Shown here piece by piece: positions 7,306 through 13,112 of a stretch of 13,112 nucleotides of DNA. The stretch lies in the NCBI GenBank assembly GCA_965656185.1, contig CBFHJH010000025.1, forward strand, positions 1 through 13,112. Reading direction: 5' to 3'. The notes under the pieces were generated by a model that made no database searches, was not told the origin of the DNA, and saw only the letters and a program-made list of their open reading frames with translations. Made by a program: the position numbers and the translations under genes. How positions within the stretch are numbered: the first letter of the stretch is position 1; each line of letters starts with the position of its first letter. Source of the stretch: Croceimicrobium sp965656185 (GTDB lineage: Bacteria; Bacteroidota; Bacteroidia; Flavobacteriales; Schleiferiaceae).

Positions 7306-7601
7306 CTCGCATGGGAAGCACGGAGGCAGGGAGGCTTGGCCTGAATTAAAAGACCACCTCCTTCCACATTTGAAGGTGACAGTCATTATGGAGTTAGGCG
7401 AAGAATTCCTTCGAAAGACTCACCCACCGACAGGCTAAGGAGTCGAAGCATCCTATTTACCATTCTTTTCACGGGGAGCTCTTTGATTAGCAGGAGCAAT
7501 TTAGTTTCCCGTGGATTCTTTCTGCCGTCTTTAAGGAAAGTGTTTCAACTTATCTAGCCTATCCGCCTTTGCTTATCTCTTGCGAAGAAAAAGCCTTATC
7601 G
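7306..7601. repeat. Hairpin-rich intergenic region between convergent cdaA and tolC-like genes; possible decayed dispersed repeat
   Basis: A 296-bp stretch without a credible gene, the longest in the window. It contains several imperfect inverted repeats: CCTTC/GAAGG (7360-7376, 7-nt loop), CTTCG-aaag-ACTC pairing with GAGTCGAAG (7409-7421 with 7440-7448), and a 13-bp stem with three G-T pairs (7468-7480 with 7503-7515). The stretch GACAGGCTAAGGAGTCGAAG (7429-7448) resembles a GTCAGGCTGAGCGGAGTCGAAG-like motif that I remember as a dispersed intergenic repeat in Bacteroidota and other phyla. No hairpin is followed by a T-run, so none is a standard intrinsic terminator, although the region must end transcription from both sides. 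Reading it as a repeat element is inference. Confidence 0.4.
7468..7515. other. Imperfect hairpin in the cdaA/tolC-like intergenic region
   Basis: TTCACGGGGAGCT (7468-7480) pairs with AGTTTCCCGTGGA (7503-7515) over 13 positions with three G-T pairs and no bulge; the loop is 22 nt. This is the best stem in the spacer between the two convergent operons. It could act as a bidirectional transcription barrier or be part of a palindromic repeat unit. No adjacent T-run on either strand supports an intrinsic terminator. Confidence 0.45.
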
Positions 7602-9065
7602 TTAAAAATCAAGTTCATACTTGATTACCTGGCCCCTTACAAAATCGTAAAGGGTAAGACGGCGCAGGGTGTAATAGGCTTGCCAGAAAGCGCGAAGTTC
7701 TTGGATGTAACTTTGTTTAGCGCGGTCTTTTTCGCTTTGGGCGATGTTGATGTCGGTGATGGATATTTTTCCGGTAAGGTAGCGCTGGCGGGCCACTTCG
7801 TAACGTTTTTGGGCTACCGTATCCGCTTTAGCGGCAATGGCCAAGCGTTGGTATTGGGCATTGAACTGCATTACTTGTAAGAAGATCTCCTGTTCGAAGT
7901 TGATCTCATCTTGACGGATATTTACTTCTTGCAGGTCGCGGTTCGCTTCGGCCCTTCGGATCTGTGAGCGCGCTTGGCCCCAATCGACGATCGGGATATT
8001 GATTCCCACGGAGATGTTTTGCTGTTGCAAGTAGGGAGTGGCGTAGGCCGCATTGAATTCAGAAGCTTGGCGGTTGAGACCAAAGTTTGCACTGAGGTTA
8101 AAATTGTAATTGGTATTGCCGCGGGCCTCGGCTACCGATTGGGCTGCTTCGAGGCGACGTTGGCGGAATTCCAAGACCGCAGCGCGGTTTTTCTTGGCCT
8201 CACTAAGTGCTTTTTCCAGATTCACCTCGGTTTCTGGAACGCTGGATGGAATGGAAAGCTCCAATTCCGCATCGACCGGGATCTCTAAAAAGCGCTTGAG
8301 ATTTTGGGTGGCCACCTCGTAGTTGAGGCGGGCATTGGTGAGGGCATTCTCTGCATTAAGGAGATTGAGCTCGATTTGCAATAATTCGTTTTCGGCGATC
8401 TTGCCGAGGTTATAGCGGCCCTGCGATATCTTAAAAATGGTATCGTTATTCTTTACATTTTGCTCCGCAATGCGGCGACTCACCGAGGCGTTGAGGGCCT
8501 CAAAATAAAGGCGGGTGGTTTCATTGGCAATGTCCTCCAGGTCTTCCGAATAAGAACGACGGGAAGCTTCGTAGGCCAGGGGCTGGATCTTGTTTTCCCA
8601 TTTTAATCGGTTGTAGAGAAACATGGGTTGGAAATAAGAGATCGAAACCGGCGTGCTGAAGAAATTTACCCGGCGATCGGGACGGTAAACATCGGTACGT
8701 TGTAGGCTGGAGATCAAGGATAATCGGCCGCCGGTAAGTACGATATTCTGATCCAAGGAAAGGTTAGAACTCAAAAAGAGCTGCTCACGCTCCGGGAAAC
8801 TAAAAGTACCGTCGGGTAAGGTAACCCGATCGATCGCAGAAGAATAATTGGGCAGCGTGCCGCTTAAATTCAATTGCGGTAATAAGCTGGCCCGAAACTG
8901 TTTGAAATTCCAATAGCGGTTCTCGGCCAAATTGATGGCGCGGTAGTAGGAGGGCGATTGCTTCTGGGCGCGTACGATCGCACTCTTAAAATCGAGGACT
9001 TCTACCTCTTGGGCCGAAAGACCTAGGCTAATAGAAAGCAGGAGGTAGCTTAAAAATTTATTCAT
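7602..9065 (-). CDS. TolC-family outer-membrane efflux protein
   Basis: Outer-membrane channel of a tripartite efflux system, 487 residues, in the TolC/OEP size range. A signal peptide (1-18, ending LGLSA before Q) precedes two OEP repeats. Each half has the typical helix-turn signature: GRYNLGKIAENELLQIELNL (216-235) and QRYLTGKISITDINIAQSEK (427-446). Beta-hairpin segments lie near 65-145 (NLSLDQNIVLTGG; VSISYFQPMF) and 320-365 (NISVGINIPIVDWGQARSQI). The long intervening stretches are helical, as needed for the periplasmic barrel. The ATG overlaps the end of the permease gene by 8 nt (ATGAATAA), so it is the last gene of the adaptor-permease-channel operon. Specificity cannot be read from sequence. 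Confidence 0.95.
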   Translation of the reverse strand: MNKFLSYLLLSISLGLSAQEVEVLDFKSAIVRAQKQSPSYYRAINLAENRYWNFKQFRASLLPQLNLSGTLPNYSSAIDRVTLPDGTFSFPEREQLFLSSNLSLDQNIVLTGGRLSLISSLQRTDVYRPDRRVNFFSTPVSISYFQPMFLYNRLKWENKIQPLAYEASRRSYSEDLEDIANETTRLYFEALNASVSRRIAEQNVKNNDTIFKISQGRYNLGKIAENELLQIELNLLNAENALTNARLNYEVATQNLKRFLEIPVDAELELSIPSSVPETEVNLEKALSEAKKNRAAVLEFRQRRLEAAQSVAEARGNTNYNFNLSANFGLNRQASEFNAAYATPYLQQQNISVGINIPIVDWGQARSQIRRAEANRDLQEVNIRQDEINFEQEIFLQVMQFNAQYQRLAIAAKADTVAQKRYEVARQRYLTGKISITDINIAQSEKDRAKQSYIQELRAFWQAYYTLRRLTLYDFVRGQVIKYELDF

Positions 9066-10374
9066 AGCGCAGCGATTCTACGGGGTTCTTTTCGGCGGCC
9101 TGACGTGCAGGAGATAGTCCGAAGACCAGTCCGGTTACCGAGGCCACGCCAAAGGAAATAATGATGGAGAGTGGGCTAATAATGGTTTCGATGCTAGCCA
9201 ATTCGCTCACTAAATATGAGGCCAATACGCCCAGGATAATTCCGATCAAGCCACCACTCAGGCTGATCAATAATGCTTCAAAGAGGAATTGTTGAATGAT
9301 ATCTTGCTTTTTGGCACCGATCGCCAAACGGGTACCGATCTCCTTGGTGCGTTCTAAAACCGAGGCAAGCATAATATTCATGATACCGATGCCCCCAACC
9401 AGTAGGGAAATACCGGCGATAGCACTAAGCACCAAATTAAAGATGTCTTTGGTTTTTTGCTGCTGTTCTAAGAGTTGTTGGGGAATGATCACTTCAAAAT
9501 CGACCACCTGATTGTGGCTTCGCTCGAGATAGCGAGCAATTACATCGGCGCTGGAGGCGAGGAACTCCGATTGATCTATTTGGATCACCAAGCGATCGAG
9601 TTGATGGTAATTGGTCTTTTTAGGGTTTTCTTCCTCGTCATCACCTCGGCCACGCGACTCTTCCAGTTTGGCCCGGTTACGGTAGCGGGTGAGCACGGTA
9701 CTGATCGGCGCGTAAATGTCCATATTGTAATCACGGATCCCCAAGTTCTCTTGGGCCTTTGCGGTGATATTAAGACCGGTGGTAACGCCAATTATACTGA
9801 GCCATTGGTTACCTACTTTGATCTGTTTTCCGATCGGTTTTTCGCCGGGGAAGAGTTTTTTAGCCATCCCGGAACCAATGATGCAGACCGCTTCTTTATC
9901 GGCCAAGTGGCCAGGCGAAAAAAGTTGGCCCTGGCGCAAGGGGATATTGGACACGCCAAAAAAGGCATTTTCCACCCCGATCAGTTTGGCGCTTCGTCGG
10001 CGACCACCCGAAATAACATAGCTATCGATGACAATTTCGGGGCTAATGGCCGCTAGGGTAGGTAAGATCTTCTGAATGCCGCGCACGTCGTTAAGGTCGA
10101 GGCCCTTCGAAAAGCGTTTTTTCTCGAGCAGAGGGTTCACCTCTTCGCTCACTGCCTCATCCTTTTGTTCAACCACCGGCTTTACCTCAATATTATTGAC
10201 CCCCACCAATTCGATCTGACGTAAGATCTCCAATTGAGCACCGCGGCCGATCGCCAGCATGGTGATCACCGCGGCTACGCCAAAGATGATACCCAAGGCG
10301 GTTAGGACCGAACGCAAGGTATTGGCCAAGATAGCATCGAGGGCGATATTTAAGTTTGAAAGTAGGCGATCCAT
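9058..10374 (-). CDS. MacB-type ABC efflux permease (no fused ATPase domain)
   Basis: 438-residue inner-membrane protein of the MacB/FtsX superfamily. TM1 (about 20-42, with NTLRSVLTALGIIFGVAAVI) is followed by a large periplasmic MacB core domain (about 45-305) and a C-terminal FtsX domain with TM2-4 at about 313-337, 364-390 and 400-420. Diagnostic motifs are GGIGIMNIMLASVLERTKEI (327-346), RLAIGAKKQDII (349-360) and the terminal GLSPARQAAEKNPVESLRYE (419-438). E. coli MacB carries an N-terminal nucleotide-binding domain, absent here, so a separate ATPase subunit must energise it. An acidic/basic low-complexity insert (about 236-254) sits in the periplasmic domain. It starts on TAATG overlapping the adaptor gene and overlaps the TolC-like gene by 8 nt. 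Role: mechanotransmission-type export or efflux with adaptor and channel. Confidence 0.93.
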   Translation of the reverse strand: MDRLLSNLNIALDAILANTLRSVLTALGIIFGVAAVITMLAIGRGAQLEILRQIELVGVNNIEVKPVVEQKDEAVSEEVNPLLEKKRFSKGLDLNDVRGIQKILPTLAAISPEIVIDSYVISGGRRRSAKLIGVENAFFGVSNIPLRQGQLFSPGHLADKEAVCIIGSGMAKKLFPGEKPIGKQIKVGNQWLSIIGVTTGLNITAKAQENLGIRDYNMDIYAPISTVLTRYRNRAKLEESRGRGDDEEENPKKTNYHQLDRLVIQIDQSEFLASSADVIARYLERSHNQVVDFEVIIPQQLLEQQQKTKDIFNLVLSAIAGISLLVGGIGIMNIMLASVLERTKEIGTRLAIGAKKQDIIQQFLFEALLISLSGGLIGIILGVLASYLVSELASIETIISPLSIIISFGVASVTGLVFGLSPARQAAEKNPVESLRYE

Positions 10375-11621
10375 TAGTCTTCTAGCGCTTGAATAGGAGC
10401 ATCTAGGGCCGAAGCGGGTTCGGTAAGGTAGACCTCTTCCTCTTCTCGGAGACCGCGTTCGATCACGGCGAACTCATCATTGCGAGCTCCGATTTCTACC
10501 GCTTGTTTTATGATGGATACACCACTGTTCTTATAAACAAAAGTTTGTCCTTCTTCACTAAAGATGGCTTCCAGGGGCACTTGAACCACCGAATCGAGCG
10601 TGGCGGTAATAATTCGGTTAGAGGTGGTCATGCCCGGACGGTAGGTAGAGTCGCTTTCATTTACGGTGATCACGATCTCAAAGACCTTGGATTCTGAGTT
10701 TTCGCGGTCCTCCCCAACATTGGCCACTTCTTTTACAATGCCGCTAAGTTTAGCTTCGGGGAAAGCATCGAGACCGATTTCCACTACCTGACCGCTAGCT
10801 ACTTTACGGATATCTACCTCGTTGATGTAGGTGCGTGATTCCATTTCGCTAAGGTCGGGTAGGGTAGCAACCCCGGGGTCCCAAGGCGAGATGGTAGAAC
10901 CTGCTTTCCGCTTTCTGCCGCCCCATTCGCGCTTGTAAATTACCATGCCCTGTTTGGGAGCTACAATGCGGAATTCTTGTTCCAATTCCTGGAGGGCGTC
11001 GAATTTGTTTTGAGTTTGCGCCAGGTTGGCCGCGGCTTCCACCATTTTGGCTTCCGACTGGCGGCGTTTGATCTGGTAATTATCGCGTTTTTGCTCTAGG
11101 TTTTGTTCCAGCTTTTCCAGATCCAGTTTGAGGCGCTGAATGGTGGCGGGTGGTTCATAAACCGACTGTTCGATCTCTACCTTCTTTTGGCGAATGTCGA
11201 ATTCCAAGGCCTCGATAGCACTGCGTTGTTCGCGCATTTCTAGGGTAGTATCGAGTTGCGTTTGGGTGTATTGAGAGCGTGCTTTATCCAACTCATTGCT
11301 AAGCTCATTGAGTTTGCCGCTTAATTCGGTTTTATCCAATTCGGCCACAAACTCACCTTTTTGCACGTAAGTACCTTCCGAAACCAAATCGGAGATCTTA
11401 ATATTAAAGAGACCGTAGCGCCGCATATTGCTCGGCCCCATGATATCCTCCGAGTTCTTGGCGATCAATTCACCAGAGCTGGTTACCACATCTTCGAAGT
11501 TAGCGCGAAAGGAGCTCACGGTAATATCACGGCTGATTTCTTCATCTTCACTAAAGGCCCACCAAAGGATTAAGGAGAGTAGAACAGCGGCACCAAGCCA
11601 GATCAGGGATTTCTTTTTCAA
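10374..11621 (-). CDS. HlyD/MacA-type periplasmic adaptor (membrane fusion) protein, TTG start
   Basis: 415-residue adaptor linking the MacB-type permease to the TolC-type channel. It has a basic N-terminus and a membrane anchor (about 6-22), a first lipoyl half-motif near 70-98 (ISDLVSEGTYVQKGEFVAEL), a long coiled-coil hairpin (about 99-216), and the second lipoyl half (218-255, FRIVAPKQGMVIYK). A beta-barrel follows (about 262-340, with TYINEVDIRKVASGQVVEI and YRPGMTTSNRII), then a membrane-proximal domain to about 400. The start codon is TTG at 11621: there is no in-frame ATG before the anchor, and the next Met is residue 61. It is the first gene of the efflux operon and shares TAATG with the permease. 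No lipobox cysteine, so it is anchored by its helix. Confidence 0.93.
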   Translation of the reverse strand: MKKKSLIWLGAAVLLSLILWWAFSEDEEISRDITVSSFRANFEDVVTSSGELIAKNSEDIMGPSNMRRYGLFNIKISDLVSEGTYVQKGEFVAELDKTELSGKLNELSNELDKARSQYTQTQLDTTLEMREQRSAIEALEFDIRQKKVEIEQSVYEPPATIQRLKLDLEKLEQNLEQKRDNYQIKRRQSEAKMVEAAANLAQTQNKFDALQELEQEFRIVAPKQGMVIYKREWGGRKRKAGSTISPWDPGVATLPDLSEMESRTYINEVDIRKVASGQVVEIGLDAFPEAKLSGIVKEVANVGEDRENSESKVFEIVITVNESDSTYRPGMTTSNRIITATLDSVVQVPLEAIFSEEGQTFVYKNSGVSIIKQAVEIGARNDEFAVIERGLREEEEVYLTEPASALDAPIQALED

Positions 11622-11651
11622 GGGGAGTGAATTTTATACAGAGGGGGACGA

Positions 11652-11693
11652 AGTTAGAAAAATATTCGGCTTAGTTAGGACATCGTTCTAACT
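11652..11693. promoter_or_regulatory. Three AGTTAGRA repeats in the divergent intergenic region (candidate operator)
   Basis: AGTTAGAA occurs at 11652-11659, AGTTAGGA at 11673-11680 (exactly 21 bp, two helical turns, downstream on the same strand), and the reverse complement TTCTAACT at 11686-11693. The outer pair is a perfect 8-bp inverted repeat. The inner pair forms AGTTAG-9 nt-CTAACT. The cluster lies between the efflux operon and the divergent beta-barrel gene and touches both candidate promoter regions. This is the layout expected of a transcription-factor binding site, but no regulator gene is in the window. Confidence 0.45.
11657..11664 (-). promoter_or_regulatory. Candidate -7 box for the efflux operon
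   Basis: On the minus strand TATTTTTC matches the Bacteroidota -7 consensus TAnnTTTG at 7 of 8 positions. It lies 36-43 nt before the TTG start of the adaptor gene. No good -33 TTTG is visible. It overlaps one copy of the AGTTAGAA repeat (11652-11659), which would allow repression by a protein bound there. Confidence 0.35.
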
Positions 11694-11703
11694 GGAAAAA
11701 AGC

Positions 11704-11711
11704 TATTTTTA
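11704..11711 (+). promoter_or_regulatory. Candidate -7 box for the beta-barrel protein gene
   Basis: TATTTTTA matches TAnnTTTG at 7 of 8 positions and lies 20 nt before the ATG at 11732, implying a short leader of about 14 nt. The usual -33 element is not obvious; the position where it should be is occupied by the AGTTAGRA repeats. No Shine-Dalgarno sequence precedes the ATG, only an A/T-rich leader, as is common in Bacteroidota. Confidence 0.4.
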
Positions 11712-11731
11712 GTATCCTAAACAATACTATT

Positions 11732-12367
11732 ATGAAAAAGATCATCTATTTGGGATTCTTTGTATTTGCGGCCATCACCTTATCTGCCCAGCATTTTGAT
11801 ATGCGCTTTTACGGTGGGTTCAATATTATGCAATTAAGTACCGATCAAAACCTCAATACTTTCAACGGGGTACTTCACGAACGTTCGATTACCGGTAGGC
11901 CAGGGGTACTCTTCGGGACCTATTTAACCTTTGGCGATCGTTTTTACGTGCAACCCGGTTTCCAGTACAGTACAATTTCCACTGAAATCATTAATACCAA
12001 CCAAAACACCCAAGTAGACTTAACCGATCAAACTACCCTTAGCGTAGTATCGGTACCTCTAAAGTTCGGCCTTCGCTTGCTCGATGCGAGTTCTGAAAGC
12101 TTCATAAACGTGCGGCTTTTTGGTGGATTTGACGGGCACCACGTCTTATCGGTAGACCATTCTCAAGTTTCGGGAGCGGAAGGGAATATCGCTGCAAGCG
12201 ATTATTCGAATCTTATACTGAATGGGGACCTTGGTATGGGCTTAGACCTGTGGTTCTTATTTATCGATCTGGGTTACCAGATGGGCATCTCTCCTGTATA
12301 TAACTCTGGCGATCAAGCTAAGATCAATGCCTTTTACAGCAATATAGGAATCCGATTTAGATTTTAG
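11732..12367 (+). CDS. Small outer-membrane beta-barrel protein (porin-like)
   Basis: 211 residues with a signal peptide MKKIIYLGFFVFAAITLSAQ (cleavage after A19). The mature part is a run of short amphipathic strands separated by polar loops (RFYGGFNIMQLST, GRPGVLFGTYLTFGDRFYVQPGFQYSTIS, SVVSVPLKFGLRLL, INVRLFGGFDGHHVL, LDLWFLFIDLGYQMGISP, FYSNIGIRFRF), ending in a terminal phenylalanine. This is the pattern of the Bacteroidota outer-membrane beta-barrel/PorT-like superfamily, probably eight strands. Ligand or pore function cannot be inferred. It is transcribed divergently from the efflux operon and may share its operator. Its last 11 bases overlap the 3' end of the convergent M15 peptidase gene. 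Confidence 0.85.
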   Translation: MKKIIYLGFFVFAAITLSAQHFDMRFYGGFNIMQLSTDQNLNTFNGVLHERSITGRPGVLFGTYLTFGDRFYVQPGFQYSTISTEIINTNQNTQVDLTDQTTLSVVSVPLKFGLRLLDASSESFINVRLFGGFDGHHVLSVDHSQVSGAEGNIAASDYSNLILNGDLGMGLDLWFLFIDLGYQMGISPVYNSGDQAKINAFYSNIGIRFRF

Positions 12368-13061
12368 TGGGCCAAGCTTCTACGCCCATAACATAGTTAT
12401 TGATGACCTCCAGCTTTTGAGCGTATTCGTCGCCCATAAAGCCTTGAAGGTCTTGGTATTTTATAACCTGTTGGTAGGCGCGTTGGAGCTTTGAGGCAGT
12501 GGGAAAATAAGACCAGTGCCATTTCTCTTCACGGTAGCCCGCGTCGCGGTAGGGGTTAAAGGCGGTGTAAGGCTGGTAAAAGCCATATTTAGCGGCGTTT
12601 GCTTGCAGCCAAGCGTAGATCTTAGCCCCTTCACCACTTTCGAAATAGGAGTTTTCCAAAGCATTCAGGTCGAAATCGGTGCCCCAATGGTGCCGACTGG
12701 TTCCCGGCATGGAGCTGTATTGCAAGATCCTTTGGGCCCGATCACTTTCGTCGCCGCCAAAGGTGAGCCATTTACGGTTCCAAATGCCTTTTTGATAAGT
12801 GCGATTACGGGTGGCTGAGATAATGACCAAGTTAATGCCATCATCTTCGGCCGCCTTCCACATATCCTTAAAGGCATCGTATACCTCCTCGCGCAAATAA
12901 CTGCGCTTGGTGGTGTAGCGGGAGCGCAGTTTATCGAAATCACGGTGATCGGCCGGATCGATATCACCCAGTAATTCGGCTTTGGTATAGCTAGGTATAG
13001 GCTTAAAGCTCCCGGTAATAAAAAGGAGGAGCAGGGCGCCAATGGCCAGCTTCACTCTCAT
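12357..13061 (-). CDS. M15-family D,D-carboxypeptidase-like metallopeptidase
   Basis: 234-residue exported zinc peptidase of the VanY/DdcY type, which trims D-Ala-D-Ala ends of peptidoglycan stem peptides. An N-terminal hydrophobic segment (about 4-18) is a signal peptide or anchor; there is no lipobox. The catalytic domain spans about 55-190: SATRNRTYQ (82-90) carries the substrate-binding arginine region, SRHHWGTDFD (122-131) supplies zinc ligands H124 and D131, and EKWHW (179-183) supplies catalytic E179 and zinc ligand H182. All expected active-site residues are present. The ATG overlaps the stop of the upstream partial gene as TAATG. Its 3' end overlaps the convergent beta-barrel gene by 11 bp, so no terminator lies between them. 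Confidence 0.92.
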   Translation of the reverse strand: MRVKLAIGALLLLFITGSFKPIPSYTKAELLGDIDPADHRDFDKLRSRYTTKRSYLREEVYDAFKDMWKAAEDDGINLVIISATRNRTYQKGIWNRKWLTFGGDESDRAQRILQYSSMPGTSRHHWGTDFDLNALENSYFESGEGAKIYAWLQANAAKYGFYQPYTAFNPYRDAGYREEKWHWSYFPTASKLQRAYQQVIKYQDLQGFMGDEYAQKLEVINNYVMGVEAWPTKI

Positions 13062-13112
13062 TAAGCCATAATTTTATTGAGGGTGGCCGAAGGTCGCATC
13101 GCTTTACGTACC
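13061..13112 (-). CDS. C-terminal end of a gene, probably monomeric NADP-dependent isocitrate dehydrogenase (partial)
   Basis: The minus strand from 13111 reads VRKAMRPSATLNKIMA and then TAA (13063-13061). The MRPSATLN block matches my memory of the C-terminus of the monomeric (about 740-residue) NADP-type isocitrate dehydrogenases, common in marine Bacteroidota. If correct, the enzyme oxidatively decarboxylates isocitrate in the TCA cycle. Only 16 residues are visible, so the assignment is tentative, though the frame is supported by the TAATG overlap with the next gene. Confidence 0.6.
   Translation of the reverse strand, partial: VRKAMRPSATLNKIMA

Noticed and set aside
7299..7308. Perfect 10-bp palindrome GAGCTAGCTC over the cdaA stop codon
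   Set aside because: It has no loop and no following T-run, so it is neither a terminator nor a convincing operator; palindromes of this size occur by chance.
7386..7544. 52-codon open stretch on the minus strand in the cdaA/tolC-like spacer, considered as a transposase remnant or small gene
   Set aside because: It begins right after a stop, with its first ATG well inside, and its translation resembles nothing I recognise. In a hairpin-rich spacer it is probably chance.
9475..10056. 193-codon open frame on the plus strand within the MacB-type permease gene
   Set aside because: It is antisense to a well-supported gene, lacks a signal, domain or motif, and has shadow-like composition.
1..13112. 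CRISPR arrays, tRNA/rRNA genes, integrases, toxin-antitoxin pairs or phage defence genes
   Set aside because: No regularly spaced repeats, cloverleaf or rRNA sequence, and no matching protein motifs seen on either strand.

Overview
The window looks like chromosomal DNA of a Bacteroidota bacterium, most likely a marine Flavobacteriales/Cryomorphaceae-type lineage (inferred). Reasons: a cluster of DUF1599 protein, BT_3928-type DoxX/MauE protein, triosephosphate isomerase and PrmA next to a folP-cdaA pair; PrmA and DHPS motifs of the flavobacterial kind; AQ-type signal-peptide ends on exported proteins; almost no Shine-Dalgarno sequences; and TAnnTTTG-like -7 boxes. Genes are densely packed, and most co-directional junctions are stop/start overlaps (ATGA, TAATG) or direct stop-start abutments. 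I see no tRNA, rRNA, CRISPR array, intact insertion sequence or phage gene.

Left block (1-5635, minus strand). One probable operon reads DUF1599 protein -> DoxX/MauE-thioredoxin-like membrane protein -> DppB-type ABC permease -> tpiA -> prmA -> a large secreted protein of unknown function that runs off the left edge. That last gene is cut by a 10-N assembly gap (704-713). The reading frame changes across the Ns, so the real gap must be a multiple of three and the gene is probably intact.

Middle block (5650-7305, plus strand). folP and cdaA start 14 bp from the divergent DUF1599 gene and abut each other (TAA then ATG, same frame). They encode dihydropteroate synthase and a membrane diadenylate cyclase. 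The DHPS has non-consensus residues in both substrate loops. A 296-bp non-coding stretch (7306-7601) follows, with several imperfect hairpins and a sequence like common dispersed intergenic repeats; it may be a decayed repeat element.

Right block. A minus-strand operon (11621-7602) encodes a periplasmic adaptor, a MacB-type permease without the usual fused ATPase, and a TolC-type outer-membrane factor: a tripartite ABC efflux system whose ATPase must lie elsewhere. Divergent to it is a small outer-membrane beta-barrel gene (11732-12367). The 110-bp region between them has three copies of an AGTTAGRA motif between or over the two candidate promoters, a plausible shared operator. The beta-barrel gene overlaps, tail to tail, an M15 D,D-carboxypeptidase-like gene. 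That gene is coupled by TAATG to the end of a gene whose 16 visible residues resemble the C-terminus of monomeric NADP-isocitrate dehydrogenase.

Most of the window is conserved housekeeping and envelope biology. I did not find a convincing new defence or mobile system. The items most worth a second look are the AGTTAGRA operator, the unidentified secreted protein, the deviant DHPS loops, the cysteine-less thioredoxin-like domain, and the repeat-like intergenic region.
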